Source of the DNA: an uncultured Rhodopila sp.
GTDB taxonomy: Bacteria; Pseudomonadota; Alphaproteobacteria; Acetobacterales; Acetobacteraceae
NCBI RefSeq assembly: GCF_903944925.1
Contig: NZ_CAJATU010000141.1
Coordinates: 1 to 64,000, forward strand
Length of the DNA: 64,000 bases
Reading direction: 5' to 3'
Numbering within the stretch: the first letter of the stretch is position 1; each line of letters opens with the position of its first letter. Position numbers and translations under genes: made by a program. Positions 54,356 to 62,927 of this stretch are shown one piece after another. The notes beneath the pieces are model-generated. The model was not told the DNA's origin. It was given only the letters and a program-made list of their open reading frames with translations, and ran no database searches.

Positions 54356-55338
54356 CAGCGGACGGCCAGCATACGCTCGACCGACAACCGGGCGCGTTCG
54401 GCCAGGGCGGGGTCGATGGTCACTTCCTCCTGCATGGTTTCCAGCGCCCGTCGGATGTTCGCCAGGGTGATGCGCTTCATATGAGGACAGAGATTGCACG
54501 GCCGCACGAAGGACACGTCCGGATGGTGGACGGAAATGTTGTCGGCCATCGAGCATTCGGTCAGCAGGACGACCCGCGCCGGCTTCTTGCGATCGACGAA
54601 GTTGGACATGTCGGCGGTGGAACCGGTGTAATCGGCTTCGGCGACGACCTCCGGAGGGCATTCCGGGTGCGCCAAAATCACCACGCCGGGGTAATCGGCG
54701 CGCAGGGCGCGGACCTCGGCGGCGGTGAAGCGTTCATGCACCTCGCAATGGCCGGCCCAGGCGATGATTTTTACCCGGGTCTGCGCGGCGATGTTCTTCG
54801 CCAGGTATTCATCTGGCAGCATGATCACCCGGTCCACGCCGAGCGATTCGACGATCTTCAGCGCGTTGCCGGAGGTGCAGCAGATGTCGGATTCCGCCTT
54901 CACAGCGGCGGAGGAGTTCACGTAGGTCACCACCGGCACGCCGGGATGCCGTTGCCGCATCAGCCGCACATCGGCCGCGGTGATCGATTCGGCCAGCGAG
55001 CATCCGGCGCGGCTGTCGGGGATCAGCACCGTCTTCTCCGGGTTCAGCAGCTTCGCCGTCTCCGCCATGAAGTGCACGCCGGCCAGGACGATCACGTCGG
55101 CGTCGGCCGTGACGGCTTCGCGCGCCAGGGCCAGGCTGTCGCCGACGATGTCGGAGACGCAGTGGAAGATCTCCGGGGACATGTAGTTGTGCGCCAGGAT
55201 CACCGCGTTGCGCTGGCGCTTCAGCGCCAGGATCGCCTCGATGTCGTCGGCGAACACCGGCCATTCGATGGGCGGGATCAGCGTCTTGACCCGGTCGTAG
55301 AGCGGGGCGGTGCGCTCGAGCAATGTGGTCGCGGACAT
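54355..55338 (-). CDS. nadA: Quinolinate synthase
   Basis: The 327-residue 4Fe-4S enzyme condenses iminoaspartate with dihydroxyacetone phosphate to quinolinate. It has [20 protein letters not shown] near residue 38, [17 protein letters not shown], the cluster cysteines in SDICCTSGN near residue 133 and CNLCPHMKR near residue 290, and [17 protein letters not shown] 55338 follows GGAGGG. Two palindromes and a consensus TTGACA lie immediately upstream, so expression is probably NadQ-controlled. The iminoaspartate source (nadB or aspartate dehydrogenase) is not encoded nearby. Confidence 0.96.
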   Translation of the reverse strand: MSATTLLERTAPLYDRVKTLIPPIEWPVFADDIEAILALKRQRNAVILAHNYMSPEIFHCVSDIVGDSLALAREAVTADADVIVLAGVHFMAETAKLLNPEKTVLIPDSRAGCSLAESITAADVRLMRQRHPGVPVVTYVNSSAAVKAESDICCTSGNALKIVESLGVDRVIMLPDEYLAKNIAAQTRVKIIAWAGHCEVHERFTAAEVRALRADYPGVVILAHPECPPEVVAEADYTGSTADMSNFVDRKKPARVVLLTECSMADNISVHHPDVSFVRPCNLCPHMKRITLANIRRALETMQEEVTIDPALAERARLSVERMLAVR

Positions 55339-55352
55339 CGTGAACCCTCCGG

Positions 55353-55409
55353 TAATGCTCGTTGTGAGCATTATGGAGGTTATGCTAGCTATGAGTATAA
55401 GGATGTCAA
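55353..55409 (-). promoter_or_regulatory. nadA promoter with two tandem palindromic operators (candidate NadQ sites)
   Basis: Operator 1 at 55353-55373 is a perfect palindrome with 8-base arms TAATGCTC and GAGCATTA around GTTGT. Operator 2 at 55380-55400 is an imperfect version (TTATGCTA, then GAGTATAA), with its start 27 bases from that of operator 1. On the minus strand TTGACA (55404-55409) is a consensus -35, and CATAAC or GCATAA about 18 bases on is the likely -10, so both operators cover the promoter and the start of the transcript. The NadQ regulator is encoded in this window; the pairing is inferred. Confidence 0.65.
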
Positions 55410-55469
55410 GCGTGGTGTGATCCGGGGCGGTATCCGCATTGGCGGCCACCGGGCTTACGCGCGTGCGCC

Positions 55470-55554
55470 GTCATGGCGAGCGCAGGCCCCGGGCGCAGGC
55501 CCGCCATCCACGCCTGTCGCCGTCGCCAGTACCGCAAGGCGTGGATGCCATGAC
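55470..55554 (+). repeat. Palindromic repeat unit, second copy
   Basis: Begins GTCATGGCGAGCGCAGGCC and ends with CCATGAC, which are inverted to each other. Inside, CATCCACGCCT (55505-55515) and AGGCGTGGATG (55537-55547) form a perfect 11-bp inverted repeat. The same order of words is found on the minus strand at 15407-15470. It sits between nadA and the thioesterase gene and encodes nothing. Confidence 0.55.
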
Positions 55555-55611
55555 GATTAATGGCCGGCCATGACGCTTACCGGCTTTCGCGAACCCGCGA
55601 GCCTGCCCGGA

Positions 55612-56037
55612 TCAGGCCGCCGTCATCGCATAGGTGGTCGTCGCCTGGGAGATCAGCCGCCCGGTCGATTCCTCCGAGATCCGCACCTCGGCGGTGAACA
55701 GCCGCCGTCCGGCACGTAGCGCCGTCGCGACGGCAACCAGCGGCAGGCTCATCGCCGGGCGAAGAAAGTTGATCGTCAGATCGACCGTCACCGCGTGTTC
55801 GTCATGTCGCACGGCCAGGATCAGCGCATAGGTGGCGACATCGGCCAGGGCGAACTGCACGGGGCCGGCAATGCTGCCGCCGGGGCGGGTCACGTGCTCG
55901 CCTTCGCGCAGGCGGACGGCGCCGCGCTCCGGGCTGGCCTCGATCACATCGATGTTGAACAGGGGCACCAGCGGCAGACCCTCCTCGATATGCTGCCGGA
56001 TGCGGTCCAGCGTCCATTTTGTGTCTTGCGCGTCCAC
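55612..56037 (-). CDS. PaaI-type hotdog thioesterase
   Basis: The 141-residue protein has the hotdog-fold thioesterase pattern: VRLREGEHVTRPGGSIAGPV near residue 42 (the acid/Asn-Gly region here RPGGSIAGP), VQFALADVATYALILAV near residue 63, VDLTINFLRPAMSLPLVAVA near residue 87. These act on acyl- or aryl-CoA thioesters; PaaI itself removes stalled phenylacetate intermediates. The substrate is not evident and there is no paa cluster here. It is divergent from the glucosidase gene. Confidence 0.85.
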   Translation of the reverse strand: MDAQDTKWTLDRIRQHIEEGLPLVPLFNIDVIEASPERGAVRLREGEHVTRPGGSIAGPVQFALADVATYALILAVRHDEHAVTVDLTINFLRPAMSLPLVAVATALRAGRRLFTAEVRISEESTGRLISQATTTYAMTAA

Positions 56038-56118
56038 CCTACCATCCTGTCACGTGATAAATCCGGTCCCGCCACGCTATAGGAACCGAGGCACACCTCA
56101 CAACGCGGAGACTCCCCC

Positions 56119-58284
56119 ATGGCCTTCAAGGTTCAGGTCGGCCCGCCGCAAATCGCCATCCACCAGGCCATGACGGTGCTGGTGACCGAGCCAAGCGGCC
56201 AGATCCATTGGCCCGGCGACAAAGGCCTGTATTTCTTCGACACCAGGCTGATCAGCGCGTGGTCGGTTTACGCCAACGGCGCGGAGTGGGATCTGCTGAA
56301 CGGTGGCGCGGTGAATTACGACTCGGCGCGCATCTTCCTGACCAACCAGGCTTTCCTGACGGAAGACGGCCCGGTGCCGCGGCAGACCCTGGCGTTCGGC
56401 CTGTCGCGGGTGATCGACCAGGGCATGCATGAGGACCTGGACATTACCAACCACGGCCAGAAGCCGGTCCGCTTCAACCTGGAGATCGCACTGCGCTCGG
56501 ACTTTGCGGACGTGTTCGACGTCAAGGCGAAGCGCGACATCCGCCGCGGCCACATCAAGTCCGACTGGTCGGAGGCGCGGCAGACGCTGTGCACAACGTA
56601 CTGCAACGCCGATTTCTCCCGGTCCGTGGCGATCATCATCGGCGAGAGCGACTCGCACGCGGTATTCGCCAACGGGCGACTGAGTTTCGAGGTGAACCTG
56701 CCGCCCGGCGGGGCCTGGCATTGCTGCCTGCTGTATGACTTCGCCGACGGCAAGAAGGTTTATCACGCGCCTAAGGAATGCGCGATGTACGCGGAGTCCT
56801 CGCCGCAGGCGAAGGCGCACCGGGACTGGCGCCAGACGGTGCTGAAGCTGCGCACCGGCAACGAGGAGTTCTACCGGTTCTTCCACCAGGCGATCGACGA
56901 CATGGCGTCGTTGCGCCTGCCGCTGACGGGAACCGATCACATGGTGTTCCTGCCGGCGGCGGGGCTGCCGTGGTTCGTGGCGCCGTTCGGGCGCGACAGC
57001 CTGATCGTCTCTTTGCAGAACATTCTGGTCTATCCTGAGTTCGCGCGCGGGTCGCTGGAAATACTCGGCCGCTGGCAATCGAAGGAACGCGACGACTTTC
57101 GCGACGCCGAACCTGGCAAGATCATGCATGAGCTGCGCTATGGCGAATTGGCGCATTTCAAGCTGATACCGCACACGCCGTATTACGGCACCGCGGATGC
57201 GACGCCGCTGTACCTGATCACCCTGCATGCCGCGTGGCGGGCGACCGGCGATCATGCGTTGCTGGAAAAGTACCTGCCGAACGCCGAGGCGGCGCTGGCC
57301 TGGATCGACAATGACGGGGATCGCGACGGCGACGGCTTCCAGGAGTACCAGACCCGTTCTCCGGTGGGCTACGAGAACATGGCCTGGAAGGATGCCGGCG
57401 ATTCGATGACGTACCCGGACGGAACGCCGGTGCGCGGCCCCAAGGCGCTGTGTGAACTGCAAGGCTATGTCTACGACGCCCGGGTGCGCATGGCCGAAGT
57501 GTTCGACGCGTTGGGCCGTGCGGATCGCGCGGCGGAGCAGCGGCGGAAGGCGGCGATATTGTTCGAGCAGTTCAATGAGGCGTTCTGGGACGAGGAGTCC
57601 GGTTTCTACGCCTACATGCTGGATGGCGAGAAACACAAGGTGATGACGGTCGCCTCCAATCCGGGGCACCTGCTATGGTCGGGGATCGTGCCGGCGGATC
57701 GGGCGGCGCGGGTGGTAGCGCGGCTGATGGCGCCGGACATGAACTCGGGCTGGGGCATTCGCACACTGTCGAGTGAGCATCCGGCGTACAATCCTTATTC
57801 TTATCAGAACGGCTCGGTCTGGCCGCACGACAACAGCCTGATCGTCCTGGGTTTCCGGCGCTACGGCTTCGCCGCCGAGGCGGCGCAGATCGCGCGCGAC
57901 ATCAGCGAAGCGGCCAGCCATTTCCTGCTGCACCAGTTGCCGGAGCTGTATTCCGGGGTGGCACGGGACGGGGCGAATTTCCCGGTGCAGTATCTCGGGG
58001 CAAACGTGCCGCAGGCCTGGGCGGCGGGGTCGTGTTTTGCTCTGCTGCAGGCGATGCTGGGCATCCAGCAGGACGCGCCGAATGATCGCCTGTATGTGGA
58101 TCCTCACCTGCCGGAGTGGCTGCCGGACGTTACTTTGCTGGATTTGCGTGTCGGCCGCCGGCATCTGGATATCCGTTTCCGACGAGACGGTGAGAAGACG
58201 GTGTGGGAGGTGTTGCGCGGCGATGCAGGGGTCGTGGCGTATCGTAGCAGCGTGGCGGCGCGGGAGGCATTGACCGGGGTATAA
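56119..58284 (+). CDS. Amylo-alpha-1,6-glucosidase-type glycogen debranching enzyme
   Basis: The 721-residue protein has an N-terminal bacterial debranching-enzyme beta domain (about 10-220; GDKGLYFFDTRLISAWSV) and a C-terminal (alpha/alpha)6 glucosidase domain (about 250-680). Landmarks are LPWFVAPFGRDSLIVSLQNI near residue 285, HELRYGELAHF near residue 337, MAWKDAGDSMTYPDG near residue 423 and YQNGSVWPHDNSLIVLGFRR near residue 560, with acidic residues in the usual active-site places. It should hydrolyse alpha-1,6 or related glucosidic bonds in glycogen or a compatible-solute polymer. No other glycogen gene is near. The protein lacks a signal peptide. Confidence 0.9.
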   Translation: MAFKVQVGPPQIAIHQAMTVLVTEPSGQIHWPGDKGLYFFDTRLISAWSVYANGAEWDLLNGGAVNYDSARIFLTNQAFLTEDGPVPRQTLAFGLSRVIDQGMHEDLDITNHGQKPVRFNLEIALRSDFADVFDVKAKRDIRRGHIKSDWSEARQTLCTTYCNADFSRSVAIIIGESDSHAVFANGRLSFEVNLPPGGAWHCCLLYDFADGKKVYHAPKECAMYAESSPQAKAHRDWRQTVLKLRTGNEEFYRFFHQAIDDMASLRLPLTGTDHMVFLPAAGLPWFVAPFGRDSLIVSLQNILVYPEFARGSLEILGRWQSKERDDFRDAEPGKIMHELRYGELAHFKLIPHTPYYGTADATPLYLITLHAAWRATGDHALLEKYLPNAEAALAWIDNDGDRDGDGFQEYQTRSPVGYENMAWKDAGDSMTYPDGTPVRGPKALCELQGYVYDARVRMAEVFDALGRADRAAEQRRKAAILFEQFNEAFWDEESGFYAYMLDGEKHKVMTVASNPGHLLWSGIVPADRAARVVARLMAPDMNSGWGIRTLSSEHPAYNPYSYQNGSVWPHDNSLIVLGFRRYGFAAEAAQIARDISEAASHFLLHQLPELYSGVARDGANFPVQYLGANVPQAWAAGSCFALLQAMLGIQQDAPNDRLYVDPHLPEWLPDVTLLDLRVGRRHLDIRFRRDGEKTVWEVLRGDAGVVAYRSSVAAREALTGV

Positions 58285-58392
58285 AGTCCGGCATGCCGAT
58301 CGCTTCATGTCCACGTGGATTCGGCTACACCCTTGAGCAACGACGGCGCGGTGGCCCCGGGGCCGCCATGACAACCCCGCCACGGGCTACAC

Positions 58393-59652
58393 ATGACGAC
58401 CTTCGATCTTGGCTCTTTGCTCCTGCTCCTCGCCGCAGTCATCGGCGTGGTCAACGACCGCACGTTGCGGCTGCCGCGGCCGGTGGCACTACTGCTCGGC
58501 TCGCTGCTGGTGGCCTCGCTGATCATCGCGGGCGATGCCGCCTTCGGCAACGCCGACATGCGCGAACGCCTGCGCGACCGGATTCTTGACGCGCATCTGC
58601 CGCAAATTCTGCTCGACGGCTTCCTGGCGCTGCTGCTGTTCGCCGGCAGCCTGCATGTCGATCTGCGCGACCTGCGGCAGCGGGCCTGGACCGTGGGGGC
58701 GCTCGCGACCGTCGGCGTGGTGCTCGCCACCGGGTTGTTTGGCGCCGGTATCTGGGCGGTGCTGCACCTGATCGGGCAGCCCGTTCCGCCCGGATGGTGC
58801 CTCGTGCTCGGCGCGATCCTGGCGCCGACGGACGCTGTCGCGGTCGAGGGGTTGCTGGCGCGACTGCATCTGCCGCCGGGGCTGCGGGCGACCATCACCG
58901 GTGAAAGCCTGTTCAACGATGGCGCCGCGGTTGTGCTGTTCACCGCCGCCCTGGCTCTTACGGCCGGCCGAACCGATGTCCTCGGCCACGGTCGCCTCGC
59001 CGAGGCAATCCTGGTGGAGGGCGCGGGCGGTGCGGCGCTCGGCGCGGCGGCGGGGTATCTGACCTACCGCATCTTCCGGTTCACGCAGGACAGCAGCCTC
59101 GCGCTGACGATTTCCCTGGCCCTGGCGCTGTCCACCTATCGAGGGGCGGTCGCGCTAGGCGTTTCCGGGCCGATCGCGGTGGTGACCGCGGGGGTGGTGC
59201 TGGCTTACGCGCTGGCCGGGAAGCCGGCGGTGGAACGGTGGCGAAGCACGCTGTTCACTTTCTGGTCGCTGGTGGACGACCTGCTGAACACGTTCCTGTA
59301 TTTGCTCATCGGCTTCCTGATCCTGGCGATCGACCTGAGCTGGCAGGGGCTGGCGGCTGTCGCGCTGGCGGTGCCGCTGGCGCTGATGGCGAGGCTGGCA
59401 AGCGTCGGCGGTCCCATGTTGCTGCTGGATATGCGCGTGCCGGGCACGGCGCGCGCCATCGGCGTTTTGACCTGGGCGGGGCTGCGCGGCGGCGTTTCCA
59501 TCGCGCTGGCGCTGCTGCTGCCGGACACACCGTATCGCAGCCTGCTGCAGACGATCTGCTTCGGCGTGGTGATCTTCACGGTGATTGTGCAAGGGCTGCT
59601 GCTGCCGCGCGTCATCGCCGCATTCTACGGATCGCAGCCGCCGCCAGCCTGA
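58393..59652 (+). CDS. CPA1-family Na+(K+)/H+ antiporter, NhaP-like
   Basis: The 419-residue membrane protein has about twelve helices. The functional core is recognisable: GAILAPTDAVAVEGLLAR near residue 136, GESLFNDGAAVVLFTAAL near residue 172 (the N-D pair of CPA1 carriers), and LTWAGLRGGVSIALALLLP near residue 357. It exchanges monovalent cations for protons at the inner membrane. ATG 58393 gives the normal N-terminus. No regulatory C-terminal TrkA domain is present. It follows the debranching-type gene on the same strand, about 110 bases away. Confidence 0.93.
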   Translation: MTTFDLGSLLLLLAAVIGVVNDRTLRLPRPVALLLGSLLVASLIIAGDAAFGNADMRERLRDRILDAHLPQILLDGFLALLLFAGSLHVDLRDLRQRAWTVGALATVGVVLATGLFGAGIWAVLHLIGQPVPPGWCLVLGAILAPTDAVAVEGLLARLHLPPGLRATITGESLFNDGAAVVLFTAALALTAGRTDVLGHGRLAEAILVEGAGGAALGAAAGYLTYRIFRFTQDSSLALTISLALALSTYRGAVALGVSGPIAVVTAGVVLAYALAGKPAVERWRSTLFTFWSLVDDLLNTFLYLLIGFLILAIDLSWQGLAAVALAVPLALMARLASVGGPMLLLDMRVPGTARAIGVLTWAGLRGGVSIALALLLPDTPYRSLLQTICFGVVIFTVIVQGLLLPRVIAAFYGSQPPPA

Positions 59653-59721
59653 CGCCGTTGCGTGCTTGCGAGGCGCGCCGGTTCATGATGTCTTGCGGTT
59701 CCCTGGCCTCGGAGATTTGAC

Positions 59722-60156
59722 ATGCGTGCTGGAGTCGCGTTCGCCACCGTCGTTTTGGTTGCCGCGGTCAGCGGATGCGCGCCATCCGCGCCGCCCGCCG
59801 CCGCACCGCCGCCGGCACCTTCCGTCTCGTTCGACGGCACCTACCAGGGGACGATCCAACTGACGGTTTCCGCGGTGAAGGGTCCCAACAGCAACTGGTG
59901 CGACACGCCGCCGGCGATCTCGCTGGTGGTGCAGAACAATGCGTTCGCCTATGTCCTGTCGCATCCGAACGTTCCGCCGGGTTCCGGCTTCTCCAGTTCG
60001 CCGTCATTTGCGGTCAATATCGGGCCGGACGGGTCGTTCGACGCGTATACCCAGAACAATACAGCCGAGATGACCGGCAGCGTCAGCGGGTCGCAGATTA
60101 GCGGCAAGATCAGCGGCGTTGGTTGCGGCTACGCGTTCTCGGCGCGGAAGGTCTGA
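59722..60156 (+). CDS. Putative lipoprotein
   Basis: A 144-residue protein with a lipoprotein signal (GVAFATVVLVAAVSGC; lipidated Cys at residue 19), a Pro/Ala linker and a beta-rich domain with SFDGTYQGTIQLTVSAVKG, NWCDTPPAISLVVQNN and MTGSVSGSQISGKISGVGCG. The two cysteines in the mature part could form a disulfide. No named family was recognised; similar small extracytoplasmic proteins occur in Acetobacteraceae. Confidence 0.75.
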   Translation: MRAGVAFATVVLVAAVSGCAPSAPPAAAPPPAPSVSFDGTYQGTIQLTVSAVKGPNSNWCDTPPAISLVVQNNAFAYVLSHPNVPPGSGFSSSPSFAVNIGPDGSFDAYTQNNTAEMTGSVSGSQISGKISGVGCGYAFSARKV

Positions 60157-60295
60157 GCCTTCCGGCGGTAGTGCGATGCCAGGCTGAATCCATGCGCTGA
60201 CCAACGGTCTGGTGGCTTGCGCGGCTGGCGGCGATTCGGCGGGTCGAGAGAGCTACGTGTTTGACACGATTGATTTTTGGCGCAGGCAGCCGCTT

Positions 60296-60505
60296 ATGAC
60301 CGTGACCATCGACCTTCGACCTGATGTTGAGGTCGTTGGCGCGATCCGTGCGCCGCGTCTGGAAGAGAAAGTGCCGGAGCCGGCGGCGCTGTTTGCGGCC
60401 GACCGCGCTGCGCTATGGCGGGAATCGGCCAAAGGATTGCCGCACACGCCGCCGCTTTCGGACGAGCCTATCAGCCGTGAAAGCATCTATGATACCCGGG
60501 GATAA
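60296..60505 (+). CDS. Putative antitoxin of a decayed PIN module
   Basis: A 69-residue protein beginning MTVTIDLRPDVEVVGAIRAP and ending with SRESIYDTRG, a tail pattern common in short antitoxins preceding PIN toxins. The central part is Ala/Glu-rich with LPHTPPLSDEPI. A PIN N-terminus follows 2 bases downstream but is cut short. Function is inferred mainly from position. Confidence 0.5.
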   Translation: MTVTIDLRPDVEVVGAIRAPRLEEKVPEPAALFAADRAALWRESAKGLPHTPPLSDEPISRESIYDTRG

Positions 60506-60507
60506 GC

Positions 60508-60606
60508 GTTCTGGTTGATACAACCGTTGTGCTGCGTCGAACGCAGCCCGATCATCCAGCGCATGCAGGTGCCGTTGAGAGAGATGGCCGCCTGCTTGCA
60601 TCTGGC
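60508..60606 (+). pseudogene. N-terminal fragment of a PIN-domain toxin gene
   Basis: In frame directly after the antitoxin stop the sequence encodes VLVDTTVVLRRTQPDHPAHA, then VERDGRLLASG: the first 35 residues of a VapC-type PIN protein (VLVDT with the first catalytic Asp). After about 60606 the frame continues with unrelated Arg/Pro-rich sequence and no further PIN motif. No clear start codon remains. A fragment of an inverted MazF-type gene begins a few bases later. Confidence 0.58.
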
Positions 60607-60619
60607 GCGCCGGCCAAGA

Positions 60620-60841
60620 TTACAGCGGATCGATCATTTCTGTACTTGAAGCGCTTCGTCGGCGGCTTCTGCCGCTTCCAGCCCCGATACGCAGAGCCAC
60701 GGCCAACTGCCGCGTGATCAGTCCCATGGTTTCATCGTCGACACGGCCGATCGGCGGACCCATGTCGGAGAAACGAACTGTGTGCGGGCAATCGACCATG
60801 ACCTGCGACGGTTGCCGAAGCCCGTTTGAGCATGGTGAAGG
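60620..60841 (-). pseudogene. C-terminal fragment of a PemK/MazF-type toxin gene
   Basis: Minus-strand frame from 60841 (TGA boundary) to the TAA at 60620. It encodes SNGLRQPSQVMVD followed by TVRFSDMGPPIGRVDDETMG and LITRQLAVALRIG, the typical last third of PemK/MazF toxins. The N-terminal barrel with RGDI-type start is absent; upstream sequence is another frame. The fragment abuts, tail to tail, the truncated PIN gene. Confidence 0.6.
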
Positions 60842-61050
60842 TCATCCTCGACCGTCTGCTTCCATTCTCGCTGTCGCAGGTCGAACAGCTCTTGTGCGGT
60901 CACCCAATAGAACTTTTCCCCAAATGAAAATACGCGGGGTGCGTTAGGATTGTCGTTTGCTGCTCGGTGATGTTCGTGCCGAAACTTGTCAGGGGCATCA
61001 GCCGTTTCGGCGTCGGGGTCGGGATCGTAGACGTCAAGCATGTCAGTCAT
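60718..61050 (-). CDS. Hypothetical small protein overlapping the MazF fragment
   Basis: A frame of 110 codons: MTDMLDVYDPDPDAETADAP, then a region with AANDNPNAPRVFSFGEKFYW and VTAQELFDLRQREWKQTVED. The last 40 codons run in a different frame over the MazF-type fragment and are probably not meaningful. The first 70 codons may be the remains of a small gene. No family recognised. Confidence 0.3.
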   Translation of the reverse strand: MTDMLDVYDPDPDAETADAPDKFRHEHHRAANDNPNAPRVFSFGEKFYWVTAQELFDLRQREWKQTVEDDLHHAQTGFGNRRRSWSIARTQFVSPTWVRRSAVSTMKPWD

Positions 61051-61218
61051 AAGCGGTTCACATCGTTCAGGCACAACCGATCATATTTCCCTTGCCAAGC
61101 CGTATCAGCCGAGCTCGCTGACCCGCAGGAGATGGGCGGAAGGTGGTCGGAAACCTTCCGGCGCAGATAGCTGCGTGATCGCATCATCTCATCGACGCGC
61201 AAATCCGCGAGCCCGCCC

Positions 61219-62343
61219 CTACACCCGCATCGGCATCAGCACATACAGCGCGCTCGCATCCCCCGCATCCTGCACCACCGTCGGCGCCGATCCGTCCGAG
61301 AACCGAAACTCCACCTGCTCCGGAATCTGGTCCGTAATGTCGTTCAGATACCGCGCCTGGAACCCGATCTCCAACGGACCCGCATCATACTTCACATGAT
61401 CGGCGTCGAGTTCCTCGCTCGCCGTCCCCTGCTCCGGGCTGGACGCCGACAGAGTAAGCAGGTCCCGCGCCAGCGACAGCTTCACCGGCCGCGACCGCTC
61501 CGACGAGATCGCCGCGACCCGCGCCACCGCATCGGCAAAATCCTTCTTCCCCACCCGCAGCACCTTGTCGTTGCCGCGCGGGATCACCCGCTCATACTCC
61601 GGGAACGTCCCGTCGATCAGCTTGCTGGTCAGCAGCATCTGGTCTGCCCGGAACTGGATGCGGGTGTCGGACAGCGCGACCTCCACATTCCCCGTCACCT
61701 CGTCCAGCAGCTTGCGCAGTTCATTGACCGTCTTGCGCGGGATGATCACGCCGGGCATCGAGGCGGCACCCTCCGGCAGCGGCTCCTCCACCCGGGCCAG
61801 CCGGTGGCCGTCGGTCGCGACCGCGCGCAGCACCGGGGTGCCGTCGCTGTCGGCGTGATGCAGGTAGATGCCGTTGAGGTAGTACCGCGTCTCCTCGGTG
61901 CTGATCGCGAACCTGGTGCGGTCGATCAACGCGCGCAGGGTCTGCGCCGGCAAGCTGAACTTGTGCGGCAGGCTGCCGGCCGTCATGGACGGAAAATCCT
62001 CGACCGGCAGCACCACGAGCTTGGTGTCGTATCGCCCGGCGCGCAGCGACAACTGGGCGTCGCCGCCGGGATGGTCCAGTTCGACCTCCGCCCCGTCCGG
62101 CAGCTTGCGCACGATCTCATACAAGGTCGCGGCCGGCGCGGTGCAGGCGCCGTTGCGGACCGAGGTGGCGGCGACGTCCTCGACGATGGCGATTTCCATG
62201 TCGGTCGCCGTCAATGTCAGGGCGCCGTCCCGCACGGCAATCATGACATTGGCCAGGATGGGGATGGTGTTGCGCCGTTCCACCACGCTCTGGACATGGG
62301 CCAGCGCCTTGATCAACGTGGCGCGGTCGGCCTTTAGCTTCAT
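61219..62343 (-). CDS. dnaN: DNA polymerase III beta subunit (sliding clamp)
   Basis: The 374-residue ring-forming clamp has three repeated domains. Landmarks are VERRNTIPILANVMIAV near residue 21, LTATDMEIAI near residue 43, RYYLNGIYLH near residue 153, RAVATDGHRLARVE near residue 172, SRPVKLSLARDLLTLSA near residue 285, and the C-terminal ALYVLMPMRV, matching the family end (VLMPMRL-type). It keeps replicative polymerase on DNA. dnaA and recF, its usual partners, are not beside it, so the locus is not evidently the replication origin. Confidence 0.97.
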   Translation of the reverse strand: MKLKADRATLIKALAHVQSVVERRNTIPILANVMIAVRDGALTLTATDMEIAIVEDVAATSVRNGACTAPAATLYEIVRKLPDGAEVELDHPGGDAQLSLRAGRYDTKLVVLPVEDFPSMTAGSLPHKFSLPAQTLRALIDRTRFAISTEETRYYLNGIYLHHADSDGTPVLRAVATDGHRLARVEEPLPEGAASMPGVIIPRKTVNELRKLLDEVTGNVEVALSDTRIQFRADQMLLTSKLIDGTFPEYERVIPRGNDKVLRVGKKDFADAVARVAAISSERSRPVKLSLARDLLTLSASSPEQGTASEELDADHVKYDAGPLEIGFQARYLNDITDQIPEQVEFRFSDGSAPTVVQDAGDASALYVLMPMRV

Positions 62344-62468
62344 GGTCAGGTTCCTACCAGGTCCGGCCGCTGCTTTTGCACCCCGCCCGGCGGGAAAGCG
62401 AGCGATTCGCGGCGGTCAGTGTAGCAATTCGGGAGGAGTTCCGCCAAGGACCGTCATAAGGTTGCAGG

Positions 62469-62529
62469 CAATCTCCGGTCGCGGGTTCGGTCAGTGCACC
62501 GGCAGGTACCGGATAACCGCCAGCAGGAC
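62469..62529 (+). repeat. Direct repeat at the end of the DUF1640-like gene, copy 1
   Basis: Plus-strand words CAATCTCCGGTCGCGG, CACCGGCAGGTACCGGATAA and CCGCCAGCAGGA. The complement encodes the C-terminus LLAVIRYLPVH and the stop of the small coiled-coil gene. About 350 bases on, at 62819-62880, the same sequence occurs again at roughly 80 percent identity. Confidence 0.7.
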
Positions 62530-62742
62530 CCCGACCGATACCACCAGCATCCCGCCGAGCCGGATCGTCAGACCCTGTTCCAGCGCGACGAACCTGTCGT
62601 CCAGGTAAGGTTTAGTCACGAGGTCGGCGGCGTTGGCGGCATCCGCCAATGAAGACGCAAAGGTCCGGGCCTGTTCGGCGGTAAAGCCACCGGCCTGAAG
62701 ACGATCCGCAAGCTTCAGGGTGTCGAACGGGACGGCGTTCAC
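62491..62742 (-). CDS. DUF1640-type coiled-coil membrane protein
   Basis: An 83-residue protein starting at GTG 62742 with CCAGGAG 7-8 bases upstream. It has FDTLKLADRLQAGGFTAEQA near the N-terminus, a coiled-coil stretch ASSLADAANAADLVTKPYLD, and a C-terminal transmembrane helix LGGMLVVSVGVLLAVIRYLP. This matches small bacterial DUF1640 proteins, relatives of the CCDC90/MCUR1 family. Function is unknown. Its 3' end is duplicated downstream of the marC gene. Confidence 0.72.
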   Translation of the reverse strand: MNAVPFDTLKLADRLQAGGFTAEQARTFASSLADAANAADLVTKPYLDDRFVALEQGLTIRLGGMLVVSVGVLLAVIRYLPVH

Positions 62743-62818
62743 CGCAAAACTCCTGGGACCGATAATGGGAAATGCCGGCGAGTTTTGCAACGGATTCGCC
62801 CCGGAAGGTGCAGCGGGC

Positions 62819-62880
62819 CAATCTCCGGCCGCGGCGGTCGTCAATGCATCGGCAGATACCGGATAGCCGCGAGCAGGATT
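62819..62880 (+). repeat. Direct repeat, copy 2 (relic of a second DUF1640-like gene end)
   Basis: Complement reads ILLAAIRYLPMH followed by a stop, a degenerate copy of the C-terminus of the intact gene at 62491-62742. The rest of the paralogue is gone; only the 3' end and its flanking bases remain. Confidence 0.65.
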
Positions 62881-62927
62881 CGTCTCCCCATCACCGCTGA
62901 TCCCGAACCGTGGCGACAGACCGGCAG

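Noticed and set aside
55612-56037. PaaI-type thioesterase as part of the arylacetate pathway at 22-24 kb
   Set aside because: It is 31 kb away with no shared regulation visible; hotdog thioesterases are too common for this link.
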